A stretch of 22,215 nt of DNA from Deltaproteobacteria bacterium (GTDB taxonomy: Bacteria > Desulfobacterota > Syntrophobacteria > B119-G9). The notes below the pieces were generated by a model. That model worked only from the letters and a program-made list of their open reading frames with translations, did not search any database and had not been told where the DNA came from. Each line of letters starts with the position of its first letter. Within the stretch, counting starts at the first letter, position 1. The position numbers and the translations under genes are program-made. The stretch is from NCBI GenBank assembly GCA_003646715.1, contig QMLL01000004.1, positions 1-22,215 on the forward strand, read 5' to 3'. Of the stretch, positions 1 through 6,569 are shown piece by piece.

Positions 1-230
1 CAGAAAAGGTATTTGACTCAGTATCTTTTGCCGATATTGAAGTGCGAGCGATACTGCCAAATGAGGAAATAACCAGCGCAAAAGTCATGATCAATGTTGG
101 TATTTATACCAAAGACACTTTAAAACTGATAACAGTCAAACAGGTCCAGCACTGGCAAAAGATTGGTGATCACTGGTATATTATGGATCCGGATCTTGAA
201 ATTTTCCTGAAAAAGTTAAATATTAACTGA
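1..230 (+). CDS. C-terminal fragment of an unrecognised protein (5' end outside the window)
   Basis: The open frame runs from the window edge (first full codon at position 3) to a TAA at 228-230, giving about 75 residues of a protein that starts upstream. A GTG at 42 could be read as a start, but the frame is open before it and there is no ribosome-binding site, so a truncated larger gene is more likely. The fragment has alternating hydrophobic residues typical of beta strands and ends with a segment containing HWQKIGDHWYIMDPDL. A 'W-x-K-x-x-x-x-W-Y-I' pattern near the C terminus is common in NTF2-like and small periplasmic or lipoprotein domains, but this is only a resemblance. No function can be assigned. 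No obvious terminator follows it before the next promoter. Confidence 0.6.
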   Translation, partial: EKVFDSVSFADIEVRAILPNEEITSAKVMINVGIYTKDTLKLITVKQVQHWQKIGDHWYIMDPDLEIFLKKLNIN

Positions 231-279
231 ATCAAACTATCACATGAAGAGCTCCACACTAAGAAGTACAACTTTTGTA

Positions 280-307
280 TTGACAAGATGGGGTTCTAAA
301 TTGTAGT
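280..307 (+). promoter_or_regulatory. Candidate sigma-70 promoter for the Tyr-leader/liv-paaK-ior operon
   Basis: A perfect -35 hexamer TTGACA lies at 280-285. A 16-base spacer leads to TGTAGT at 302-307, which matches 4 of 6 positions of the -10 consensus. Transcription would start near 313-316, about 20-30 bases before the leader peptide start codon, which is the geometry expected for an attenuated operon. The -10 is weak and was chosen by spacing, so the exact start point is uncertain. Confidence 0.5.
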
Positions 308-342
308 TAGTTGCACTAAATAGAGGTAGAATGGGAGACAAA

Positions 343-423
343 ATGATCGGGGCAGCCGCAAATTCAGACAGATATTACTACTATTATTACTATTATAATG
401 TGCTGCCCACTGCCGCCCAGTGA
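343..423 (+). CDS. Leader peptide with eight consecutive Tyr codons (26 aa)
   Basis: The short frame ATG (343) to TGA (421-423) encodes 26 residues: MIGAAANSDR, then eight tyrosines in a row (codons 373-396, mixed TAT and TAC), then NVLPTAAQ. There is no Phe or Trp codon. The start is preceded by GGGAGA at 333-338. An in-frame ATG at 331, with GAGGT before it, is an alternative start that adds four residues. The frame sits between a promoter and a chain of competing hairpins ending in an intrinsic terminator, which is the classical layout of a ribosome-mediated attenuator. Ribosomes should stall on the Tyr run when charged tRNA-Tyr is short. The downstream genes (importer, aryl-CoA ligase, IorAB) would therefore be induced by tyrosine starvation. 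The peptide itself probably has no function beyond sensing. Confidence 0.88.
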   Translation: MIGAAANSDRYYYYYYYYNVLPTAAQ

Positions 424-509
424 CAATAGACAATAAGGCCGTGGGCAGAAGGCCAGCCCACGGGCATGATCTGACTACGAAGCCGTGGGTGATAAACCAC
501 GGCTTTTTT
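350..509 (+). promoter_or_regulatory. Tyrosine transcription attenuator: six-segment hairpin relay
   Basis: Complementary segments seen by eye: (1) GGGCAGC 350-356; (2) 402-410, giving GCTGCCC 402-408 and CTGCCCAC 403-410; (3) 439-446 CCGTGGGC, with GTGGGCAG at 441-448; (4) GCCCACGG 456-463; (5) GCCGTGG 482-488 plus G489; (6) CCACGGC 497-503. Perfect pairings are 1:2 (7 bp), 2:3 (8 bp), 3:4 (8 bp), 4:5 (CCCACGG 457-463 with CCGTGGG 483-489, 7 bp) and 5:6 (7 bp, followed by six T). A ribosome at the stop codon (421) would cover segment 2, so 3:4 and then the terminator 5:6 form. A ribosome stalled on early Tyr codons frees segment 2, so 2:3 forms, 4 pairs with 5, and termination is blocked. 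With no translation, 1:2 leads to termination by default. The pairings are exact; the dynamics are inferred. Confidence 0.82.
480..509 (+). terminator. Intrinsic terminator of the Tyr attenuator
   Basis: The stem GCCGTGG (482-488) and CCACGGC (497-503) encloses an 8-base loop and is followed by TTTTTT at 504-509. Two A residues (480-481) can extend pairing into the T tract. It lies 115 bases upstream of the binding-protein start codon, after the leader peptide, and is the OFF structure of the attenuator. Confidence 0.88.
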
Positions 510-624
510 GCTATCTGGTTCCTGGGTAAGCTAAATGGAGGGAGGCGATACTCATGCGAAGGGGCACCATTTCGAATCACGGGTAAGGATATTAACCTTT
601 CATGACATTGGAGAGGAGGGACAG

Positions 625-1782
625 ATGAGAGTTAGCAAATGTATTGGTGTAATTTTAGTTTTAATGTTCGTAGTTTCAGGGTTTCAGCCACTGCCAGCCG
701 TGGCACAAGAAGCATACAAAATAGGGGCGGTCTTTTCCGTTAGTGGAAGGGGCGCTTTTTTGGGTGAACCGGAAAAAAAGACAGCTGAAATGCTTGCAGA
801 ACAGCTAAACAAACAGGGCGGTATTAATGGACATCCTGTTAAATTGATTATCTACGATGACGAAAGTGACGCTACGAAATGTAACCTCGCGGTTAAAAAA
901 CTCATAAACAAGGACAAGGTCCCGGTAATTATTGGACCCACCCTCAGCGGAACAACTTTGGCCATAGTGAGAGTAGCAGAAAAAGCCCGAATACCTCTGT
1001 TATCCTGTGCTGCAAGCTATAAAATTGTTACTCCCGTCGAGAAACGGCACTGGATCTTCAAGGTTACTGGATCTGACAGACACGTAGTTTCCAAACTTTA
1101 CCGGTATATGCAATCAAAAAGCATAAAAAAAGTTGGAATCATGACTGTCTCCACAGGTTTTGGTGCTAGTGGCAGAGAAGAATTGCTGAGGCTAGCACCC
1201 AAGTTTGGAATCACTATTGTGGCTGATGAACGGTATGGTCCAAAAGATACCGACCTTACGGTACAGCTCACAAAAATCAAAGCCAGTGGAGCTCAGGCGA
1301 TTGTAAACTGGTCTGTTGGACCAACTCAAATTCTTGCCGTCAAAAACTGGTACGATCTTGGTATGAAAATACCTCTTTTCCAGAGTCACGGGTTCGGAAG
1401 CAAGAAAAACCTGGTATTGGCAGGCCCCGCTGCCGAAGGGGTTATGCTTGCCCTTGCAAAAGTCAACGTTGGTCCGCTCCTTCCCAATTCGGATCCGCAG
1501 AAAAAAGTTATCATGGCATATAAAGAGGCTTACGAAAAGAAGTATGGAGAACCGATTTCTTCCTTTGGCGGACATGCCTGGGATGCCTTTAACATCGTGG
1601 TTCAGGCCATGAAAAAAACAGGACCAGATCCAGCAAAGATAAGAGACTGCATCGAAAACACTAAGGGATTTGTTGGACAGCACGGAATATTTAACTTTTC
1701 GCCCCAGGATCATAACGGTCTTTCGGAAAAAGACCTGGTTATGGTAGTAGTCAAGAATGGTGACTGGGCGTTGCTAAAATAA
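625..1782 (+). CDS. Liv-type ABC transporter periplasmic substrate-binding protein (LivK family)
   Basis: This 385-residue exported protein is a type I periplasmic binding protein of the branched-chain amino acid (HAAT) family, the substrate receptor of the importer encoded downstream. The start at 625 is chosen because AGGAGG (614-619) lies 5 bases before it and it opens with a clear signal peptide: MRVSK, a hydrophobic core to about residue 20, and AVA near residue 27. An in-frame ATG at 535 would add 30 residues ahead of the signal peptide and is rejected. The mature protein begins with the family pattern YKIGAVFSVSGRGAFLG, followed by the aspartate-rich strand IIYDDESD and the IIGPTLSGTT loop. 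Family members bind Leu/Ile/Val, but others bind aromatic amino acids or aromatic acids. The Tyr-codon leader and the paaK-ior partners favour an aromatic ligand here (inference). It is the first structural gene of the attenuated operon. Confidence 0.9.
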   Translation: MRVSKCIGVILVLMFVVSGFQPLPAVAQEAYKIGAVFSVSGRGAFLGEPEKKTAEMLAEQLNKQGGINGHPVKLIIYDDESDATKCNLAVKKLINKDKVPVIIGPTLSGTTLAIVRVAEKARIPLLSCAASYKIVTPVEKRHWIFKVTGSDRHVVSKLYRYMQSKSIKKVGIMTVSTGFGASGREELLRLAPKFGITIVADERYGPKDTDLTVQLTKIKASGAQAIVNWSVGPTQILAVKNWYDLGMKIPLFQSHGFGSKKNLVLAGPAAEGVMLALAKVNVGPLLPNSDPQKKVIMAYKEAYEKKYGEPISSFGGHAWDAFNIVVQAMKKTGPDPAKIRDCIENTKGFVGQHGIFNFSPQDHNGLSEKDLVMVVVKNGDWALLK

Positions 1783-1800
1783 TTGTGAAAAACAATTGAG

Positions 1801-1830
1801 AAGAAGCGAGTTCAAATGAGCTCGCTTCTT
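1801..1830 (+). promoter_or_regulatory. Perfect 10-bp hairpin between binding-protein gene and permease gene
   Basis: AAGAAGCGAG (1801-1810) and CTCGCTTCTT (1821-1830) are exact inverse complements around a 10-base loop. No T tract follows (next bases AATAATTG), so it is unlikely to be a full terminator. Hairpins in this position often stabilise or partially terminate the binding-protein transcript, so that the receptor is made in excess over the membrane components. That role is inference. Confidence 0.6.
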
Positions 1831-1846
1831 AATAATTGAACCCGAT

Positions 1847-2737
1847 ATGGAAAATACTGCACAACTGGTACAATATATTCTCACAGGAATCACCATTGGT
1901 GCAATTTATGCTCTCGTCGGGCTAGGCTACAATATTATTTACAACGTCACTGAGGTCATAAACTTTGCCCAGGGTGAATTTGTCGTGCTGGGCGGACTTG
2001 TGATGGTATTCATGACGAATACTCTTCATCTCTCTCTCCCAGTCGGATTCTTTCTCAGCGTAGGTATCGTAACAATTCTTGGCGCATTGATGGACAAGCT
2101 CACCATTCAGCCCATAAAAAACGCTACCGTATTAACCCTGATCATAATAACTATCGCAGTGTCCATCATTTTCAAGGGGCTGGCCATGCTGATATGGGGT
2201 AGAGATCCATATACTCTGCCTGCTTTTTCAAAAGCTCCCCCTTTTACACTTTTTCATGCCATCATTCAGCCTCAAGCACTCTGGGTGCTGGGCATAACCA
2301 CTGTAGTTGTTATTTTGTTATCTCTTTTTTTTCGCTACACCATGGTTGGAAAAGCCATGCTGGCATGTGCTGATAGCCCAGAAGCATCGAGACTCATGGG
2401 AATACCGGTGCAGAGAATGGTACTGATTTCTTTTGTGTTAAGTGCAGCAATTGGTGCGGTAGCCGGGATTGTTATTACTCCCATATCCTTAATGGAATAC
2501 GACCGAGGAGCGCTTCTTGGCCTGAAAGGATTCGGAGCTTCTATACTCGGGGGACTGGGAAGTTTTTCCGGGGCAGTTATAGCCGGGTTAATACTGGGAT
2601 TAATCGAATCCCTCTGTGCCGGGTACGTATCATCAGGTTACAAAGACGCTGTGGCACTCATAGTACTTTTGTTGGTGCTATTCATTAAACCAAGTGGATT
2701 TTTTGCCGGGAAAAGAGCAAGTTTAAAGAAGTTCTGA
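1847..2737 (+). CDS. livH: Liv-type ABC transporter permease (LivH family)
   Basis: This 296-residue integral membrane protein has about eight hydrophobic spans and is one half of the channel of the importer. The N-terminal segment YALVGLGYNIIYNVTEVINF followed by AQGEF is the hallmark of LivH. The loop after the central helices (KAMLACADSPEASRLMGI) is the ATPase-coupling loop. The C terminus has the glycine-rich LLGLKGFGASILGGLGSFSG pattern typical of the family. The ATG at 1847 has no good Shine-Dalgarno sequence; it follows the intercistronic hairpin, so lower expression than the binding protein is plausible. Its stop codon shares one base with the next start (TGATG at 2735-2739), so the two permeases are translationally coupled. 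The symbol reflects family membership; the substrate need not be leucine. Confidence 0.92.
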   Translation: MENTAQLVQYILTGITIGAIYALVGLGYNIIYNVTEVINFAQGEFVVLGGLVMVFMTNTLHLSLPVGFFLSVGIVTILGALMDKLTIQPIKNATVLTLIIITIAVSIIFKGLAMLIWGRDPYTLPAFSKAPPFTLFHAIIQPQALWVLGITTVVVILLSLFFRYTMVGKAMLACADSPEASRLMGIPVQRMVLISFVLSAAIGAVAGIVITPISLMEYDRGALLGLKGFGASILGGLGSFSGAVIAGLILGLIESLCAGYVSSGYKDAVALIVLLLVLFIKPSGFFAGKRASLKKF

Positions 2738-3693
2738 TGGGATACGAAAAGAAGAAAATTCTGTGTTTGATCCTATTCCTGGTAATTTTTCCGGTACTGG
2801 TAAATTACATACCGGCAATTTCGAATTACCTGGAAGTAATGATTTTCGCCGGGATCTTCTGCCTGGTAACCATAGGTCTGTCTTTGCTGATGGGATATGC
2901 CGGTCAGATATCTCTCGGTCATGCAGCTTTCCTTGGGATCGGTGCTTACAGTTCTGGAATTCTCACAACGAAGTTTGGCCTATCCCCCTGGCTCGGAATC
3001 CTGGCGGGAGTTGCTCTATCTTCGGCAATTGCCGTAGTAGTGGGAATTCCTTCGCTGAAACTCAAAGGCCATTACCTTGCCATGGCAACCCTCGGATTCG
3101 GAGAAATTGTTTTCATCGTGTTTAACGAAGAAGTGGACCTCACTGGTGGGCCATCGGGATTTGCAGATATTCCATACCTCCATATTGGATCTTTTGAATT
3201 TACCAGCGAACTAACCTATTATATTCTTGTTTGGTCAGTGGTGTTGATAGGATTATTTTTTGCTCTTAATCTGATCCATTCAAGGGTAGGTAGAGCATGG
3301 AAGGCTATACACGGAAACGAGCTTGCTGCTGAAGCCATGGGTGTGCCCACGTCGAAATACAAGCTCAAAATTTTTGTTCTCAGCTCCATTTATGCCTCCA
3401 TTGCCGGAAGCCTTTACACACACTACATATGCTTTTTGAATCCCAGCTCATTTGATCTGTTCTGGTCCATCAAATTTGTAATGATGGTTATTGTTGGAGG
3501 AATGAACAGCGTATGGGGAGCAATTATAGGAACAGTTCTTCTCACATATCTGGGAAACGAATGGTTGACAGCCTTTAAACATTTTGACGTACTCGTCTAC
3601 GGATTTATATTACTTCTAATTACCATGTTTTTACCGGGCGGTATTGTAAGTTTGCCGGAGATTCTGAAATCAAAGCGAACAATCACACGATAA
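2737..3693 (+). CDS. livM: Liv-type ABC transporter permease (LivM family)
   Basis: This 318-residue polytopic protein is the second permease of the importer and partner of the LivH-like protein. Recognisable segments are the early hydrophobic spans, the family signature LLMGYAGQISLGHAAFLGIG near residues 50-70, the helix with ATLGFGEIV, and the cytoplasmic coupling loop containing RAWKAIHGNELAAEAMGV near residue 190. The length fits the short LivM form. It begins with a one-base overlap on the preceding gene and ends at TAA 3691-3693, directly abutting the ATG of the ATPase gene, so the transporter genes form a tightly packed unit. Confidence 0.92.
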   Translation: MGYEKKKILCLILFLVIFPVLVNYIPAISNYLEVMIFAGIFCLVTIGLSLLMGYAGQISLGHAAFLGIGAYSSGILTTKFGLSPWLGILAGVALSSAIAVVVGIPSLKLKGHYLAMATLGFGEIVFIVFNEEVDLTGGPSGFADIPYLHIGSFEFTSELTYYILVWSVVLIGLFFALNLIHSRVGRAWKAIHGNELAAEAMGVPTSKYKLKIFVLSSIYASIAGSLYTHYICFLNPSSFDLFWSIKFVMMVIVGGMNSVWGAIIGTVLLTYLGNEWLTAFKHFDVLVYGFILLLITMFLPGGIVSLPEILKSKRTITR

Positions 3694-4473
3694 ATGGAAC
3701 CGTTACTTGAAACAACCGGAATAACAAAACATTTTGGCGGGATACAAGCACTTAACGACATTACCTTCAAAGTGCGGCCTGGTCAGATCAAAGCAATTAT
3801 AGGGCCTAATGGAGCAGGGAAAACAACTCTTTTCAACTGCATTTCCGGGGTTTTAAAAGCGGACAAAGGAGATATTAAGCTAAACGGTCAATCAATCACT
3901 GGATTTCCCCCGCACAAGAGGGCCCAAGCGGGGATATCAAGAACGTTTCAAAACGTTGCGATTTTCCCCGAAATGACAGTACTGGAAAACGTACTGGTGG
4001 GACGTCATTGCCGTAGCAGGTGCGAAATGCTGCAAGCTGGTTTTCGAACCAGGTCCATGAGAAATGAAGAGAGAGAGATCGTTGAGAAAGCTTGGAATTT
4101 CCTTGAATTTGTTGGTCTTGAAAACCAAACTGAAAAAAGGGCGGGAGAACTCCCTCTCGGAGATCAACGACTGCTTGAAATTGCTCGCGCCCTTGCCACC
4201 GAACCTAAAATTGTGCTGCTGGACGAACCTGCAGGTGGTTTAAACACTAAAGAAACAGAGAGACTTGCAGAGCTCATCCACCAGATACGTGACTCCGGAA
4301 TCACCGTTCTACTGGTAGAACATGACATGAACCTGGTAATGGATATCTCGGACGAAATTCTTGTAATCAACTTCGGCGAACGACTCGCAGAAGGTAATCC
4401 AAAATCAATCAAGTCTAACCCGGACGTCATAAACGCATACCTGGGAGAAGACATAGATTACTCGGATCTTTAA
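3694..4473 (+). CDS. livG: Liv-type ABC transporter ATP-binding protein (LivG family)
   Basis: This 259-residue cytoplasmic ATPase powers the importer. The Walker A motif GPNGAGKTT is at about residues 37-45. The signature region reads LPLGDQRLLEIARAL, a common LivG variant of LSGGQ. Walker B is IVLLDEPAGGLN and the switch histidine is in VLLVEHDM. The C terminus (VINAYLGED) matches the LivG end, where an extra helix contacts the permease. The start codon follows the previous stop with no gap and no clear ribosome-binding site, so translation probably depends on coupling. Confidence 0.94.
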   Translation: MEPLLETTGITKHFGGIQALNDITFKVRPGQIKAIIGPNGAGKTTLFNCISGVLKADKGDIKLNGQSITGFPPHKRAQAGISRTFQNVAIFPEMTVLENVLVGRHCRSRCEMLQAGFRTRSMRNEEREIVEKAWNFLEFVGLENQTEKRAGELPLGDQRLLEIARALATEPKIVLLDEPAGGLNTKETERLAELIHQIRDSGITVLLVEHDMNLVMDISDEILVINFGERLAEGNPKSIKSNPDVINAYLGEDIDYSDL

Positions 4474-4487
4474 GTTGTAATTGAGCC

Positions 4488-5219
4488 ATGCTATTTCTCA
4501 GAAGCGTACATACATATTACGATAGCATTCACGCTCTTAAAGGAATTTCCTTGCATGTGAAAGAAGGGGAGATTGTTACCCTTATCGGTGCAAACGGCGC
4601 TGGGAAGACCACACTGCTCAAAACCATCTGTGGACTGGTAAAACCCCGTAAAGGATCAATACTGTTTCTCGGTGAAGAAATCACGGATCTTCCTGCGGAA
4701 TCGATCGTAAAGAAGGGAATATCCCTGGTTCCCGAAGGGAGAATGGTTTTTAGTACTTTGAGCGTCCTGGCAAACCTGGAAATGGGTGCATTTAGCAGGA
4801 GAAAGGACAAAGAGCAGATCAAAAAAGATATCGCAAAACTATCTGCGAAGTTTCCCATCCTTGAAGAAAGGATGAATCAACTGGCGGGTACATTAAGTGG
4901 TGGAGAACAACAGATTCTGGCAATATGCAGAGCACTCATGGCACATCCTAAACTTTTAATTTTTGATGAACCCTCCATGGGCCTTTCGCCAATATTGACA
5001 AAAGAAATTTTTAAGGTCATTGTAGGGCTGAGAAGAGAAGGCCGGACCATATTGCTTGTTGAACAGAATGCTCGCGCTGCACTACAAATAGCCGACAGAG
5101 GATACGTACTGGAAACGGGTAAAATAATACTTGAAGGCGATACGGATTATTTGCTCAACCATAAGGAAATACAGCGAGCATACCTGGGGAAGGGTTACAG
5201 GGAAGTCTGGGAGGAATAG
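4488..5219 (+). CDS. livF: Liv-type ABC transporter ATP-binding protein (LivF family)
   Basis: This 243-residue ATPase is the second nucleotide-binding subunit, expected to pair with the LivG-like ATPase. Walker A GANGAGKTT is at about residues 34-42, the signature is LSGGEQQ, and Walker B is LLIFDEPSMGLSP. The switch position is glutamine (ILLVEQNAR) rather than histidine, as is usual for LivF. The C terminus has the family pattern IQRAYLGKG. It starts 14 bases after the preceding gene and completes the five-component importer. Confidence 0.94.
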   Translation: MLFLRSVHTYYDSIHALKGISLHVKEGEIVTLIGANGAGKTTLLKTICGLVKPRKGSILFLGEEITDLPAESIVKKGISLVPEGRMVFSTLSVLANLEMGAFSRRKDKEQIKKDIAKLSAKFPILEERMNQLAGTLSGGEQQILAICRALMAHPKLLIFDEPSMGLSPILTKEIFKVIVGLRREGRTILLVEQNARAALQIADRGYVLETGKIILEGDTDYLLNHKEIQRAYLGKGYREVWEE

Positions 5220-5249
5220 GATCTTCTTAAAAATCGAAAGGTACAGCCT

Positions 5250-6557
5250 ATGCCTATCTGGGATAAAAAACACGAATGTATATCCAGAGACATTTTAGAC
5301 CAGCTTCAGCTGGAACGACTGCAAGCCACCTTAAACAGAGTGTATAAAAACGTCGCTTTTTACAAGAAGCGTTTCGATGCTCTTGGCTTCTTTCCGGAAG
5401 AAGATCTTGAAAACCTCTCAGATATTCAGAAACTGCCCTTCACAACAAGGAAAGACCTGAGTGACAGTTATCCTTATGAAATGTTCGCAGTGCCACTGAG
5501 AGAAGTGGTTCGAGTACATTCTTCATCTGGCACGACAGAAAAACCAAGCGTGGTTGGATACACGAGGCTGGACCTGAAAATATGGAGCGAGCTTGTAGCC
5601 AGAGTATTAAGTGCAGCTGGAGTCACGACTGACGATGTAATACAGGTTACTTTCCACTATGGACTTCTTACCGGCGGGCTGGGCATACATTACGGCGCCG
5701 AGCGAATTGGGGCATCTGTTCTTCCCACTTCAGTGGGAAGAACAGACAGACAGATCAGAATCATGCAGGATTACCGAACCACCGTGCTTGTTTCCACACC
5801 ATCGTACGCCCTTGTTATCGCGGATCGTCTTGAAGAAATGTCCGTAGACATCAAACGCCTTAATCTTAAATACGCTATCTGCGCAGGTGAACCATGGTCT
5901 GAAGAAACAAGAAAAGAAATCGAAGACCGGTTGTACGTGAGAGCAACAGATAATTATGGCCTCAGTGAAGTAATGGGACCGGGGATCGCCGGAGAATGCC
6001 TGGAACAAAGTGGAATGCACATTAACGAAGATCACTTTTTGGCAGAGATTATAAATCCTGACACAGGAGAAGTTCTTCCTCCCGGAGAAACTGGAGAACT
6101 TGTTTTAACAACCTTGACCAAGGAAGCCTTCCCGGTTATTCGTTTCCGGACAGGAGATCTGTGCTACATAATAGAAGAACCCTGCCCGTGCGGGAGAACT
6201 TTCAGGCGAATAAGTCGTATTCAGGGGAGATGTGACGATATCGTGATAATCAAAGGTACAAACATTATCCCCGAACGTATCGGCGATATTATCGCGGAAA
6301 TTGAAGGCATTCGCCCTGTTTACCAGCTGGTGGCCACCCGCCACAATCACCACGACGAACTGGAAATATGGGTGGAAGTCTCCGAGGATTTATTTTTCGA
6401 CAAAATGCGAGAACAGCGCGCCCTGGTAGACACGATGGAAAGAAGAATTGCCAACTTTATCGGCATGACACCAAGGGTTAAACTGGTAGAACCCGGGTCT
6501 ATCAAAAGAGTTAACGGCAAAGTGCAGCTTTTCGTTGATATGCGCCCAAAGAAGTGA
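5250..6557 (+). CDS. Phenylacetate-CoA ligase family enzyme (AMP-forming aryl-acid CoA ligase)
   Basis: This 435-residue acyl-adenylate-forming enzyme has the normal length of PaaK. The N terminus (IWDKKHECISRD) matches the family's usual 'IW...E.MSR' opening. The ATP-binding loop SSSGTTEKPSVVGYT starts at about residue 91, the adenylate motif YGLSEVMGPG lies near residue 236, and the C-terminal part has the small AMP-binding_C_2-type lid. The reaction is arylacetate + ATP + CoA to aryl-CoA + AMP + PPi. No other phenylacetate degradation genes (epoxidase, ring-opening) are present. It is wedged between an importer and IorAB, suggesting that it activates an imported aryl acid, with IorAB then carboxylating the CoA ester. 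AMP formation costs two phosphate bonds, which fits an anabolic direction better than energy-yielding fermentation. Exact substrate (phenylacetate, 4-hydroxyphenylacetate or indoleacetate) is unknown. The start follows GAAAGG at 5236-5241. Confidence 0.9.
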   Translation: MPIWDKKHECISRDILDQLQLERLQATLNRVYKNVAFYKKRFDALGFFPEEDLENLSDIQKLPFTTRKDLSDSYPYEMFAVPLREVVRVHSSSGTTEKPSVVGYTRLDLKIWSELVARVLSAAGVTTDDVIQVTFHYGLLTGGLGIHYGAERIGASVLPTSVGRTDRQIRIMQDYRTTVLVSTPSYALVIADRLEEMSVDIKRLNLKYAICAGEPWSEETRKEIEDRLYVRATDNYGLSEVMGPGIAGECLEQSGMHINEDHFLAEIINPDTGEVLPPGETGELVLTTLTKEAFPVIRFRTGDLCYIIEEPCPCGRTFRRISRIQGRCDDIVIIKGTNIIPERIGDIIAEIEGIRPVYQLVATRHNHHDELEIWVEVSEDLFFDKMREQRALVDTMERRIANFIGMTPRVKLVEPGSIKRVNGKVQLFVDMRPKK

Positions 6558-6569
6558 AAGGGAGTAAAA

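Noticed and set aside
554..586. Ten-codon frame after GGAGGGAGG between the Tyr terminator and the binding-protein gene
   Set aside because: It has a plausible ribosome-binding site, but no regulatory codons and no structure around it. It was not strong enough to call a second leader.
420..605. 61-codon plus-strand frame across the Tyr attenuator
   Set aside because: It reads straight through both hairpin arms and the T tract, and has no ribosome-binding site. The attenuator explains the sequence.
535..624. 30-residue N-terminal extension of the binding protein (ATG at 535)
   Set aside because: It would place charged residues ahead of a clear signal peptide. The ATG at 625 has AGGAGG at the right distance.
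511..624. Possible riboswitch in the G-rich stretch after the Tyr terminator
   Set aside because: I could not match the conserved core of any riboswitch class I know, and it lies downstream of the terminator.
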